Shown here piece after piece: positions 17,059-25,267 of a stretch of DNA of 64,000 bases. Source of the DNA: Nannocystis bainbridge (lineage in GTDB: Bacteria > Myxococcota_A > Polyangia > Nannocystales > Nannocystaceae). Each line of letters opens with the position of its first letter. The first letter of the stretch is position 1. The DNA lies in contig NZ_JAQNDL010000002.1 in the NCBI RefSeq assembly GCF_028368995.1, forward strand, positions 186,001 to 250,000. The letters run 5' to 3'. A program made the position numbers and the translations under genes. A model generated the notes under the pieces. That model was not told the DNA's origin. It ran no database searches and saw only the letters and a list, made by a program, of their open reading frames with translations.

Positions 17059-17916
17059 TCAGGTCACCAGCTCGGCGAAGATCCGCAGCATCGGTTCGGT
17101 GAACAGCGGCGACGGCAGGATCGTGCCGCCGAGGGCCCACGCGCGCGCCAACGGCAGCGGCCAGCGGCGCACTCCCAGCGGGCCCTCGACCGCCAGCAGC
17201 AAGCCCTGCAGCGAGAAGAACGCGGCCGTCCGCACGACCATGTCGAGGTCGAGCGCGGCGGCGACGATCCAGGTGTGGAGGGCGACGCTGACGGCGAAGG
17301 CGAGCGCGAGGCCGGCGCCGGGGCGGCCGCGGCGCGCCAGCGGGACGAAGCAGTGCTGCCGGAGCCAGCGGTTGACCACGAGGTTCCAGCGCTCGCCCCA
17401 GAAGTCGCGCAGGCTGCGGGCGAGGATCGGGTGGCGCTGGACCGGCGGCACGCGGGCCCCGAGCAGGCGGCCGATGCCCTCGAGCAGGCCGGCGGCGGTC
17501 TCGGCGAAGCCGTAGAGGAAGGCGCAGCCGGCCAGCCAGCGCAGCGGCAGCCCGCCGACCTGCGGGGCCAGGACGACGCCTGTCCACAAGGACATGAACA
17601 TAAAGACAGCCGCGGCCGCGGTCCGCGACCACACCGCGGGGTCGAAGCGCGGCGGGACCCACTCGCAGCGGCGGCTGTCGACGATCGCCAGCACGTGCAC
17701 GACCCGGCGCAGCGGGCTGAACTCACGCGGCTCGCGGGCGAGGTCGATCAGGCGCGCGAAGCCCCAGAACGCCAGCGCCGCCAGGAGCGCGCGGGAGAAC
17801 GGGGTGCTGGCGGCGAACGGGGCGAGGAACGCGGGCAGGGCGACGCACAGCCCGAGCGCGCGCCGCAGCGGCGAACCAGCGGTCACGAGGGCGGCGAGGA
17901 CGAGGAGCGCGAGCAT
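17059..17916 (-). CDS. Wax-synthase / MBOAT-like membrane acyltransferase
   Basis: Polytopic membrane protein of 285 residues with about seven or eight hydrophobic segments. The signature region SLRDFWGERWNLVVNRWLRQ matches the conserved FWGxRWH-type motif of long-chain alcohol O-acyltransferases (plant-type wax synthases, MBOAT relatives), and a membrane His follows in SVALHTWIVAAA. By family it would transfer an acyl group from acyl-CoA to an alcohol or other hydroxyl in the membrane. Its substrate is unknown, and the final His of the plant motif is Asn here. It is shorter than plant enzymes (about 340). TACACT lies 10 nt before the ATG. It stands alone between a palindrome and the M23 gene. 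Confidence 0.72.
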   Translation of the reverse strand: MLALLVLAALVTAGSPLRRALGLCVALPAFLAPFAASTPFSRALLAALAFWGFARLIDLAREPREFSPLRRVVHVLAIVDSRRCEWVPPRFDPAVWSRTAAAAVFMFMSLWTGVVLAPQVGGLPLRWLAGCAFLYGFAETAAGLLEGIGRLLGARVPPVQRHPILARSLRDFWGERWNLVVNRWLRQHCFVPLARRGRPGAGLALAFAVSVALHTWIVAAALDLDMVVRTAAFFSLQGLLLAVEGPLGVRRWPLPLARAWALGGTILPSPLFTEPMLRIFAELVT

Positions 17917-17932
17917 CGTCGCGCGCAGTGTA
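17914..17932 (-). promoter_or_regulatory. Leaderless-type -10 box TACACT
   Basis: TACACT (plus-strand 17927-17932) lies 10 nt before the minus-strand ATG at 17916. Confidence 0.45.
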
Positions 17933-18083
17933 CCCGGCCGGCGCCGCGCTCGACCAGCTGGCTCGTGGGACAGGTCACAGCACCGCTGCGCCGACGCACC
18001 GCAGCGACGATCCCGCGGCGCGCACGCGCGAGCGCACCCGCTCGAGATCGCGGCTCAGCCCGTTCGAAGCGCACGCCTCGCGC

Positions 18084-19409
18084 TCACGGGCAGAAGTTGC
18101 CGTGGGGGTTCTCCGAGGTGCAGGTGTTGAGGGTCGCGCCTTGACCCTTGGGCACGCTGACGGTCTCGAGGTGGATGTGCGGGGCCGACGAGCAGCCGGA
18201 GTTGCCGCTGTAGGCGACGAGCTGGCCCTGATCGACGTGGCTGCCGTTCTGGATCCCGGGGCCGAGTCCCTCGATGTGGAGGTAGTAGACGAACAGGTCG
18301 TTGGCCGGGTTGTTCGGGTCGCCGCAGTCGGACTTCAACTTGACGTAGTTGAAGGCATTCCAGCACTGCATCGTGCAGCCCATGTCGTAGCAGTTGGGCA
18401 GGCCGGTCTGCTGGCCGACCACGGTGCCGCCGATGCCGGCGTAGATCGGGGTGCCGAGCGCGACGCCGTAGTCGATGCCGTAGTGCGAGCCGCCGTTGCC
18501 GCAGGCCGAGAAGCCCTGGGTGACCACGCCCGGCGGGACCTGCAAGCAGCACTCGCCGCCGTTCGGCACCGCCTTGCACGCGTCGGCGACGCCAGGCGCG
18601 TTGACCTGGCAGCCGTCGGGGCACACGGTCTTGTTCACCGTCTTGCCGCCGGCGCAGTCGTAGAGATCGTTCGCATCACCCGCGGGCAAGCTCTGGCCGC
18701 AGTAGAGACCGTCGCCGCTCATCGCGCCCTGGCACGGATCGCTCTCGGGGTTGCACGCGTCGGCGACGCCGGGCGGGTTGACCTTGCAGCCGGCGTTGCA
18801 CGCGGTCTGACTGGCGGTGGCGCCGTTCTGACAGTCGTAGAGGACGGCCGCGTCGCCGCCCATGAGCGTGCCGCCGCAGTAGAGGCCGTTGCCGCTCATG
18901 GCCGAGGCGCACGGATCTTGCGCGATCGCCTTGCACGCGCCGGCCTCGCAGCCGGCCGGGCAAGGCGTGACCGATCCGGTGAGGCCGCCGCTGCACTGGT
19001 AGAGGCTGTTGTGATCGGCGAGACCGCCGAGCTCGCCGCCGCAGTGCGGACCGTCGCCGAGGCCGTCGCACGGATCGGCGGGCAAGTTCGGGTCGGTGGT
19101 GCTGGTGGTGAGCGGACCCTGCGTGGTGCCGTCGCTGGTGGTGGTGAGCGTGGTGCTCGTCGGTTCGCCGGACGTCGTGGTCGGTGGACACAGCGTGAGC
19201 TGGTCGCACGGCGCAGCGGTGGTCGCGCTGTCGGTCGTGGTCGCTCCGCCCGTGCTGCCGGAATCGCTCGTCGCGGCGTCGGTGGCCGTCAGCGCCGACG
19301 CGCTCGTGATCGTGCCCACCGACAGGCCCGATGGCCCCGCGGAGTCACCGCAAGCGAGCGTGAAGCTGACGAGCAGGACAGGCGACAGGAGCGCGGTCGA
19401 GCGAGTCAT
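18084..19409 (-). CDS. M23-family metallopeptidase lipoprotein with Cys repeats
   Basis: Lipoprotein of 441 residues: signal with lipobox TLACGD (Cys20), a Thr/Ser-rich linker to about residue 105, three repeats of about 50 residues of the form GDGLYCG...LYDC..G......C..GC..ADAC, then an M23/LytM-type domain. The zinc ligands are visible: His and Asp in GSHYGIDYGVALGTPIYAG and the HIHLE pair near the C-terminus. M23 enzymes cut peptide cross-links in peptidoglycan, so remodelling or attack on prey walls is plausible (inference). An insertion with extra Cys (CYDMGCTMQCWN) lies inside the catalytic domain. The ATG is supported by TATCGT 8 nt upstream. Confidence 0.87.
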   Translation of the reverse strand: MTRSTALLSPVLLVSFTLACGDSAGPSGLSVGTITSASALTATDAATSDSGSTGGATTTDSATTAAPCDQLTLCPPTTTSGEPTSTTLTTTSDGTTQGPLTTSTTDPNLPADPCDGLGDGPHCGGELGGLADHNSLYQCSGGLTGSVTPCPAGCEAGACKAIAQDPCASAMSGNGLYCGGTLMGGDAAVLYDCQNGATASQTACNAGCKVNPPGVADACNPESDPCQGAMSGDGLYCGQSLPAGDANDLYDCAGGKTVNKTVCPDGCQVNAPGVADACKAVPNGGECCLQVPPGVVTQGFSACGNGGSHYGIDYGVALGTPIYAGIGGTVVGQQTGLPNCYDMGCTMQCWNAFNYVKLKSDCGDPNNPANDLFVYYLHIEGLGPGIQNGSHVDQGQLVAYSGNSGCSSAPHIHLETVSVPKGQGATLNTCTSENPHGNFCP

Positions 19410-19423
19410 CGTCGTCGACGATA
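19407..19423 (-). promoter_or_regulatory. Leaderless-type -10 box TATCGT
   Basis: TATCGT (plus-strand 19418-19423) lies 8 nt before the ATG of the M23 lipoprotein gene. It is divergent from the choice-of-anchor L gene at 19492. Confidence 0.55.
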
Positions 19424-19491
19424 CGCGCGCGCTGCACCGGGGGACAAGGCAGGGCTGGGCGAGCCTCGGCGAATTCGCGAAGCTAGGCCGC

Positions 19492-20850
19492 ATGCGCATT
19501 ACGTTATCGCTCGCTCGCGTGTTCGTCGTGTCGCTCGCCGCCGCTGGAGCGGGGGCGTGCGGCGACGACGAGAAGGGCAGCGCCTCGGGGTTCGCGACCG
19601 GGACAGGGACGACGGTGACGAGCGACGACTCGACGACGGCGCCGACGACCGAAGCTCCGACGACGACGACCTCGACCTCGACCAGTTCGACTTCGACTTC
19701 GAGTTCGACGAGCACGAGCACGAGCGAGCCGGTGGTCCCGACCGCCGGCATGACGACCGACGAGACGACCGACGAGACGACCTCGACCTCGACGACGGAC
19801 GGCAGCAGCGGCACGACGGGGACCGAGGAGTGCGGGGCGCCCGGCATCTTGCTGGTGTGCGACAAGGGCGACGACGTCGATCCGTTCCACGCGATCGGCG
19901 TCGGTTGTCCGGGCGCCGCGGAGAACACCATCCCGATCACGAGCCCCGTGTTCAACTCGCAGCCGATCGCCTGGCGAGCGGCGCGAGGCTTCGGCACCGC
20001 CGAAGATCCGAATGCGCCGGGCGAGCTGCTGTTCCGCCCGCGCGAGGGCGAGAAGTTTTTGGTCCTCAGCACCGGCCGGGTCGAGAAGCTCGACGGCGAC
20101 GGCGTGCTGGTCGAGACCGTGCCGCAGTTCGACAACGACAACAACTTCAACCCCGACGAGCCGAACGCCCTGCCAGCGCCGATGAGCCACCTGGTCGGCT
20201 CGGACAACGGCCAGGGCGGGACCCCGTTCGCCGGGTGCGACGGGGTCCACGACTGCTCGGACAGCATCGAGCCCAACTGGACGCTCGGCAACGGCGACCC
20301 GAACGACATGCTGTCCGGCGCGTTCACGGTCGAGGTCCCGCCGGGGGTCGACGGCTTTTTGTTCGACGCGGTGTTCTTCTCCTCGGAGTACCCGGCGTTC
20401 GTCGGCGACACCTACAACGACATGTTCATCGGCTGGTCGACGAGCGAGGCGTACACCGGCAACGTCACGTTCTTCGACGGTCAGCCGTTCACGGTCACGT
20501 CGCTGGCAGAGGCGATGGAGACCGCCGGCTACGTCGCCGACGCGCCCGAGCTGGCGGGCACCGGGTTCGAGACCCACGGCACCACCGGCTGGGTGACGAT
20601 CCAGGCCCAGGTGGTCCCCGGCGAGACTTTCACGTTCGCGTTCGCGTTGATGGACATGGGCGACAGCAGCAAGGCGACCGTGACGGTGGTCGACCACTGG
20701 CGCTGGGACTGCAAGGGCTGCGTGCCGCTCGAGGTCGATCCGCTGTGCGGCACCGAGGGCCACCCGAAATGCTGCGGCCTGTGCGTCGATCCGGCCGACG
20801 ATCCGCAGTGCGGGAGCGAGGGTCACCCGGCCTGCTGCACCGCGGGCTGA
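19492..20850 (+). CDS. Choice-of-anchor L domain lipoprotein
   Basis: Surface lipoprotein of 452 residues. The signal ends at Cys23 (AGAGACG), and a Thr/Ser linker of about 85 residues follows. The main domain matches the choice-of-anchor L type: ILLVCDKGDDVDPFHAIGV at its start, then FDAVFFSSEYPAFVGDTYND, FIGWSTSEAYTGNV, and the VVPGETFTFAFALMDMGD strand near the end. The C-terminus carries two small Cys modules (LCGTEGHPKCCGLC and QCGSEGHPACC). Proteins with this domain are sorted by various anchors, and several copies occur in Nannocystis-like genomes; the molecular role is unknown. It is divergent from the M23 lipoprotein gene. A CTAGGC sequence lies immediately before the ATG. Confidence 0.82.
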   Translation: MRITLSLARVFVVSLAAAGAGACGDDEKGSASGFATGTGTTVTSDDSTTAPTTEAPTTTTSTSTSSTSTSSSTSTSTSEPVVPTAGMTTDETTDETTSTSTTDGSSGTTGTEECGAPGILLVCDKGDDVDPFHAIGVGCPGAAENTIPITSPVFNSQPIAWRAARGFGTAEDPNAPGELLFRPREGEKFLVLSTGRVEKLDGDGVLVETVPQFDNDNNFNPDEPNALPAPMSHLVGSDNGQGGTPFAGCDGVHDCSDSIEPNWTLGNGDPNDMLSGAFTVEVPPGVDGFLFDAVFFSSEYPAFVGDTYNDMFIGWSTSEAYTGNVTFFDGQPFTVTSLAEAMETAGYVADAPELAGTGFETHGTTGWVTIQAQVVPGETFTFAFALMDMGDSSKATVTVVDHWRWDCKGCVPLEVDPLCGTEGHPKCCGLCVDPADDPQCGSEGHPACCTAG

Positions 20851-21002
20851 CCCGCCGTCATCGCCATCGCGGAGGCCCGGATCGGGAGATCCACCCGGGC
20901 CGGCGGTGGGCCCGGGGCTCTCGCGGGCGAGGGGGCGCGTCCGCGCGGAGGTCTCCACGGCCGGCTCCGGCGGCGACAGTGGTTCTCACGTCGGCGATAC
21001 GA

Positions 21003-21018
21003 TAGGGTGGCGGCCATG
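21003..21018 (+). promoter_or_regulatory. Leaderless-type -10 box TAGGGT
   Basis: TAGGGT at 21003-21008 lies 7 nt before the ATG at 21016. The same box and spacing occur at 42064. This argues for ATG 21016 over a GTG 9 nt upstream. Confidence 0.55.
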
Positions 21019-22428
21019 GCTGTTCGCTCTGGCTTTCGTCACCTGTCTCTTGGCACATGTTCTCTCGTATTCGCGCTGGCTGGCTGTTCGACGGCCGCGA
21101 GCGGCACCGGCGGGTCGACCGACGGGCTGACCGACGCCGACTCGGGCGGTAACAACTCGACCGGCCAACCGGGCACCGGCTCGGACACGGCGGTGCCGAC
21201 GGGCGGGAGCAGCGAGACCTCGCCGACGACCAGCGACGACGGCGTCACGTTCGGCTCCACCGACGCGACCGCGACGGAGGGCGTGACCAGCACGACCGAG
21301 GCCGGCACGACCGAAGGCCCGCAGACGACCTCGGGCACCGACTCGGACACCGCCACCACCGCCGTCGACACCACCGACGGCACGAGCACCACGGGTGAGA
21401 GCTCCGACGGCACGACGTCCTCGACGACCGAGCCGGTCGACGATGACGACGACGACGACGACATGGTGCCCGACGTCGACGACAACTGCCCGAACGACGC
21501 CAACCCGCTGCAGGAAGACACCGACGGCGACGGCATGGGCGACGCCTGCGACGACGACGACGACAACGACACCATCCCCGACGACGTCGACAACTGCCCG
21601 CTGGTCCCCAACCAGGATCAGAAGAACACCGACAACGACGCGTTCGGCGACGCCTGCGACGGCGACCTCGACGGCGACGGGATCCCCAACGGAGACGACC
21701 CGTTCGCCAACGACGGCAACCTGCCGGGCGTGACGACGCCGTTCAAGATCTACGCCCACTCGTCGGGCAACCTCTACACCGTCGACGTCACCGACCCGTA
21801 CGCGGTGTCGATGGTCAGCAACTTCAAGTTCTCCAACGACAACTGCGACCACTCGGTGACCGACGTGGCGATCGATCGCTGGGGCGTGCTGTACGCGGTC
21901 ACGTTCGGGTGCGGCTACGTCATCAACCCGCAGACGGCCCAGGCGTACAAGCTCGGGACCCTGCCGCAGAGCTTCAACGGGCTGACGCTGATCCCGAAGG
22001 GCATCCTCGACCCCAACAAGGACGCGCTGGTCGGCATCGCCAACACGGGTCAGTGGTACCAGCTGACGCTGCAGAACGGGATGTTCGCCATCCAGCAGAT
22101 CGGCCAGTACGGCGCCGGCTACACCTCGGCGGGCGACGCGTTCTCGATCGAGAACGTCGGCACCTACGGCGCGGTCAACAAGCAGGGCGTCGCCGGCACG
22201 GTGATCGTGCAGGTCGACCCGAAGACCGGCGCGGTCCAGAGCGAGCTGGCGACGCTGCCCCAGAACCCCGCCGTCTACGGGCTGGCCGGCTGGGAGGGGC
22301 TGATCCTGGCGTTCGACTCGAGCGGGCAGATGTTCCGCATCGACCCGCAGACCAAGGTCGTCACGCCGCTCGGCAACAAGGGCGTGGCGTGGTGGGGCGC
22401 CGGCGTCGGCACCGTGATCCCGCAGTAA
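21016..22428 (+). CDS. Thrombospondin type 3 repeat lipoprotein
   Basis: Lipoprotein of 470 residues. The signal ends in FALAGCS (Cys24). A Thr/Ser/Gly linker runs to about residue 140, then an Asp-rich block of calcium-binding thrombospondin type 3 repeats (VPDVDDNCPNDANP, DGDGMGDACDDDDDND, VDNCPLVPNQDQ, DGDGIPNGDDP). The remaining 230 residues look like a beta-propeller-type domain (NLYTVDVTDPY, GVLYAVTFGCGYVIN, FRIDPQTKVVTPL). Such proteins sit on the outer surface and need Ca2+ for rigidity. A CCTG/CATG pair 14 bp apart (21042, 21056) falls inside the signal-peptide codons. The 3' end overlaps the convergent small gene at 22361 by 68 bp. Confidence 0.82.
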   Translation: MAVRSGFRHLSLGTCSLVFALAGCSTAASGTGGSTDGLTDADSGGNNSTGQPGTGSDTAVPTGGSSETSPTTSDDGVTFGSTDATATEGVTSTTEAGTTEGPQTTSGTDSDTATTAVDTTDGTSTTGESSDGTTSSTTEPVDDDDDDDDMVPDVDDNCPNDANPLQEDTDGDGMGDACDDDDDNDTIPDDVDNCPLVPNQDQKNTDNDAFGDACDGDLDGDGIPNGDDPFANDGNLPGVTTPFKIYAHSSGNLYTVDVTDPYAVSMVSNFKFSNDNCDHSVTDVAIDRWGVLYAVTFGCGYVINPQTAQAYKLGTLPQSFNGLTLIPKGILDPNKDALVGIANTGQWYQLTLQNGMFAIQQIGQYGAGYTSAGDAFSIENVGTYGAVNKQGVAGTVIVQVDPKTGAVQSELATLPQNPAVYGLAGWEGLILAFDSSGQMFRIDPQTKVVTPLGNKGVAWWGAGVGTVIPQ

Positions 22429-22702
22429 ACAGCAGGGCGAGGGCGGCCCAGCCGCCCGCCTCGCCCCCGCTGTTGCAGCCGCACGGCTCGTAGACCGGCG
22501 GCATCGAGGCGGTGTCGCCGGTGGCATCGCCGGCGGTGCCGTCAGTCGCAGTGCCGGTCGTGGCCTCGTCCACGACGGTGTCGCTGACCGTGCCCATCGT
22601 CGGCGAGGTGCCCCACGCCGGCTCGTCCTCGGCCTTCAAGACCCCCGTGGTGGTGGCGGACGGCGCGAGCAGGGCGAGGGCGAAGACGAGGGGGTGGACC
22701 AT
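22361..22702 (-). CDS. Small secreted protein with MYXO-CTERM-like tail
   Basis: Predicted protein of 113 residues: N-terminal signal (MVHPLVFALALLAPSA), a Thr/Gly/Asp-rich middle, and a C-terminal PCGCNSGGEAGG followed by a hydrophobic WAALALLFTAG and an Arg cluster. Cys-containing motif, membrane stretch and basic end in that order are the layout of MYXO-CTERM sorting tails, which in Myxococcota direct type II-secreted proteins to the surface. A tail of about 12 residues after the Arg cluster is unusual. The start at 22702 rather than 22714 is chosen because TATGCT lies 7 nt before it, overlapping the upstream ATG. The last 68 bp overlap the convergent gene. Probably a real gene, but small. 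Confidence 0.6.
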   Translation of the reverse strand: MVHPLVFALALLAPSATTTGVLKAEDEPAWGTSPTMGTVSDTVVDEATTGTATDGTAGDATGDTASMPPVYEPCGCNSGGEAGGWAALALLFTAGSRCRRRRPTTPRPCCRAA

Positions 22703-22715
22703 GCCCGCGAGCATA
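22700..22715 (-). promoter_or_regulatory. Leaderless-type -10 box TATGCT
   Basis: TATGCT (plus-strand 22710-22715) lies 7 nt before the ATG at 22702. The box and the flanking CGCGGGC are the same as before the gene at 50991. Confidence 0.5.
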
Positions 22716-22785
22716 GGCGGGCGCGCGCCCGCCTGTCCACCGCGAACGTCCGGGCCGTGAGGGCTCGGAAGAGCACCCGAACGGA

Positions 22786-22859
22786 CATGTCACGGAGGAC
22801 ATGTCGCATGGGCTATGTCGCCGAGGACATGTCCATATCAACATGTCCTCGACGCCATG
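22786..22859. repeat. 14-bp phased CATG repeat array (6 units)
   Basis: CATG/TATG anchors at 22786, 22800, 22814, 22828, 22842 and 22856. The array ends 9 bp from the stop of the minus-strand gene at 22869, so it lies at that gene's 3' end. Confidence 0.88.
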
Positions 22860-22868
22860 CGCGCGCGG

Positions 22869-23819
22869 TCAGGCCGGCTTGCGGATCGCCCAGTGGGCCT
22901 CGAGCGGGGCGTCGCACAGGCCGCTGCGGTGCGACTCGAAGTTGATGGCGTTGCGCGGGCCGAGCGGGGCGCTCTCGCCCTCGCTCAGCGTGATGTCGGC
23001 GCCGCCGAGGGTGAACTGCAGCTCCCACAGCTCGGCGTCCTGGCAGCAGCCCTCGCAAGCGCAGGTCTCGAGGCTGTGCGGGGTGACGGTGAGCTCGCCG
23101 GCGGCGGCCTGGGTCGGGGTGAAGCCGCGGCCGGCGTGGTAGACGGCGGGCTCGCCGGGCGCGCCGAGGTCCCACACCGAGATGGCGGCGAACTGACAGC
23201 CGCCGAAGCCCTCGACGCGGTCGACGACGATCCGCGGGCAGGCCGGCATGAGCGGCAGCCAGGCGGCGGGGGCGGAGACGTTGAGGGTCCAGGGGTCGGG
23301 GATCAGGCAGTTCTGACCGCAGGCGCAGCCGTCGAGCTGCCACAGGGGGCCTTTCTCGGGGCTGATGCGGGTGCCGGTGAACTCGAGCGGACCGCACGCG
23401 ACGGGCTTGCCCTGCTGCACGAGCTCGGCGCCGAGGTCGTCGCCGTCGACGCCGCACACGCCTCCGCCGGTGGTGGTGTCGGTGGTGTCGGTGGTGGCGG
23501 TGGTGCCGGGCTCGGAGGTGCTGGTGGTGGTGCCGTCGGTGGTGGTGGTGCCGGTGGCGTCGGTGGTGGTGGTGCCCGGCCCGGTGGTGCCCGTGGAGGT
23601 GGAGGTGCTGGTGACCGTGCTGGCGCCGGTCGGCTCGGGCGTGGTCGTCGGCGCGTCGGAGGTGGCGTCGGGCCCGGTGGTCGGCCCGCTGGTGTTGTCA
23701 GGGCCGGTCGCGTTGGCGGTGGTCGAGGGGTCGCCGCCGGTGGTCATGGCGGTGGTGTCGTCGGCGCAGGCGACCGCGAGCGCGGCGAACATGGATAGGG
23801 CGAGTTCAAGGCGAGGCAT
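22869..23819 (-). CDS. Hypothetical lipoprotein with Thr-rich stalk
   Basis: Lipoprotein of 316 residues: lipobox LAVACAD (Cys18), a Thr/Ser/Gly/Pro stalk of about 110 residues, then a domain of about 180 residues containing eight or more cysteines (CGVDG, GCACGQNC, CACEGCCQD) and Trp-containing strands (PLWQLDGC, ISVWDLG, AELWELQFTLGG). It resembles the anchor-stalk-domain plan of its neighbours, but I do not recognise the globular family. The Cys pairs suggest disulfides, as expected for an exported protein. The ATG is supported by TACCCT 6 nt upstream. A 14-bp repeat array follows its stop within 9 bp. Confidence 0.72.
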   Translation of the reverse strand: MPRLELALSMFAALAVACADDTTAMTTGGDPSTTANATGPDNTSGPTTGPDATSDAPTTTPEPTGASTVTSTSTSTGTTGPGTTTTDATGTTTTDGTTTSTSEPGTTATTDTTDTTTGGGVCGVDGDDLGAELVQQGKPVACGPLEFTGTRISPEKGPLWQLDGCACGQNCLIPDPWTLNVSAPAAWLPLMPACPRIVVDRVEGFGGCQFAAISVWDLGAPGEPAVYHAGRGFTPTQAAAGELTVTPHSLETCACEGCCQDAELWELQFTLGGADITLSEGESAPLGPRNAINFESHRSGLCDAPLEAHWAIRKPA

Positions 23820-23831
23820 GCTGCAAGGGTA
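23817..23831 (-). promoter_or_regulatory. Leaderless-type -10 box TACCCT
   Basis: TACCCT (plus-strand 23826-23831) lies 6 nt before the minus-strand ATG at 23819. Confidence 0.5.
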
Positions 23832-24232
23832 GCGAGTCAGGGCGCGGATGGCCCGTCGCGTCCGCGAACGGACCGATGTGCGCGGCGCACTGCGGGCCCG
23901 CGAGCCCGGTGCGCGGAGGGTCCAGGGCCCGTCGGCCCACGAGCACGAAAGGTCGCGCGCGTGAGCTCCGAGGGCGTGATGGGCGTGACGCGGCGGCTCC
24001 GCGGAGTCGCGCGGGTGAGCTCCGGGAGCGTGACGGGGCACTACGCGGAGGTTCCGCGGAGTCGCGGATGAGCTCCGGGCGCGTGACGGGCACGACAGGA
24101 CGCGGGCTCCGGTGCGCGTGGTGGCCGGGGCGCGGACGTTCCGTCGCGGTCATGCCCGGGACCGCGAGCGAGGTTGCCGGGCAGTCAGAGAAGACGCCGC
24201 GAGTGACGGTGGCCACGCGCGTGGGCGCGGCT
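23820..24232. other. Intergenic, 413 bp, with degenerate 54-bp repeat
   Basis: No gene seen. Three degenerate copies of a unit of about 54 bp, beginning GTGAGCTCCGnGnGCGTGA, start near 23961, 24015 and 24068. The TACCCT promoter of the lipoprotein gene is at the left edge. Confidence 0.55.
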
Positions 24233-25156
24233 TCAGGGCGACTTCTCGCCGGCGGGGACGGCGAACGGGAGACGGTTCTCGGCCAGCGGGACAGGGCAGG
24301 TGGCGTAGGCCGTGAAGGCGCAGGGGGGATTGTGGGCGCGGTTGAAGTCGAGCAGGACGCTGCCGTCGACCGGCAGCTCGGCGAGCAGGAAGCGGCCGCC
24401 GTGGTAGGTCTCGCGGCCGCTGGTGCGATCGCTGAAGACGAACAACAAGGAGTCGCCGTCGGGGCCGTGCTCGAGGATCGGGGTGAGGCGATGCTCCTGG
24501 CCGGCGATCGTGAAGACGGCGACGCCGGGGACCTGGACCGGCTGGACGGTGCCGAGCACGGTGGGATGCTCGAGGGTCCGCGGGCTCGCCAGCGCCTCGA
24601 AGCGAGCGTGGACCTGCCAGGCCGGATCGAGGGCGAACGTGGCGATGCCGGCGAACTCGCGCCGCTCGGGGGCCTGCAGGTCGTAGAGGCGCAGGCCGAG
24701 GCGCTCGCCGCGGGCGATGATCAGGAAGGTGAAGCGATCGCCGAGCACGACGCGATCGGCGGGCTGCGATGGATCGATGTCGGAGCGCAGCGAGACGTCG
24801 GTGATGGCCTCGCCGCGCAGGCGAGCGTCGACGCCCGGGGCGAGGCGCAGGCGGACGCGGCCGGCGGCGAGGGCGAGCACGCCGACCTCGGCAGGGGCGC
24901 CGTCGGGGAAGACGATGTCGGCCCCCGGATCGGCGCCGAGCCGGTAGTCGCCGTCCCGCAGCCAGTAGAGCCCGGCGAGCGCGAGCCAGCCCTGCGGCTG
25001 CGTCAGCGCCTCGATCCGCGCGGCGTGCCAGCGGGCGTGATCGGCGGCGAAGGCCGGATCGGCGGCGGGCGGCGGCGGCGGCTGCGGGCGACAGGCGGCG
25101 AGGGTCACGCCGAGCGCGAGCGTCACCCGGGCCTTTTTAAAGAATGTGGGTCGCAT
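24233..25156 (-). CDS. DUF1684 family lipoprotein
   Basis: Protein of 307 residues with a lipoprotein signal (TLAACRP, Cys22) and a Pro-rich spacer. The rest fits DUF1684: an N-terminal WHAARIEALTQPQGWLALAGLYWL segment, a beta-rich core, and the hallmark C-terminal LLDFNRAHNPPCAFTAYATC followed by PVPLAENRLPFAV. The function of this family is not established. The ATG at 25156 gives the best signal peptide. The frame stays open further upstream only because it runs through the 14-bp repeat array at 25199-25258. It lies downstream of the BamA-like gene on the same strand, 111 bp away across that array. Confidence 0.85.
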   Translation of the reverse strand: MRPTFFKKARVTLALGVTLAACRPQPPPPPAADPAFAADHARWHAARIEALTQPQGWLALAGLYWLRDGDYRLGADPGADIVFPDGAPAEVGVLALAAGRVRLRLAPGVDARLRGEAITDVSLRSDIDPSQPADRVVLGDRFTFLIIARGERLGLRLYDLQAPERREFAGIATFALDPAWQVHARFEALASPRTLEHPTVLGTVQPVQVPGVAVFTIAGQEHRLTPILEHGPDGDSLLFVFSDRTSGRETYHGGRFLLAELPVDGSVLLDFNRAHNPPCAFTAYATCPVPLAENRLPFAVPAGEKSP

Positions 25157-25198
25157 GGGTACGCGAGGGGGCGGCCTTGACAGATGTGTCCTGAAGGA

Positions 25199-25258
25199 CA
25201 TGTCGTGGAGAGCATGGCCTTCGAGGCATGTCGCAGGGAGCATGCCCTTCGGGGCATG
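25199..25258. repeat. 14-bp phased CATG repeat array (5 units)
   Basis: CATG anchors at 25199, 25213, 25227, 25241 and 25255. It ends 10 bp from the stop of the BamA-like gene (25268), so it lies directly at the 3' end of the ferredoxin-TamB-BamA transcript. Confidence 0.88.
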
Positions 25259-25267
25259 TCCCGACGG

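Noticed and set aside
19370..19460. GACAGG-type sequences as further members of the 14-bp family
   Set aside because: Their spacing is 12 bp or irregular, and the flanking GGA/TCC pattern is absent.
17928..21005. Plus-strand open frame of 1025 codons
   Set aside because: It crosses the M23 gene in antisense and the choice-of-anchor L gene out of frame. Neither part resembles a protein family.
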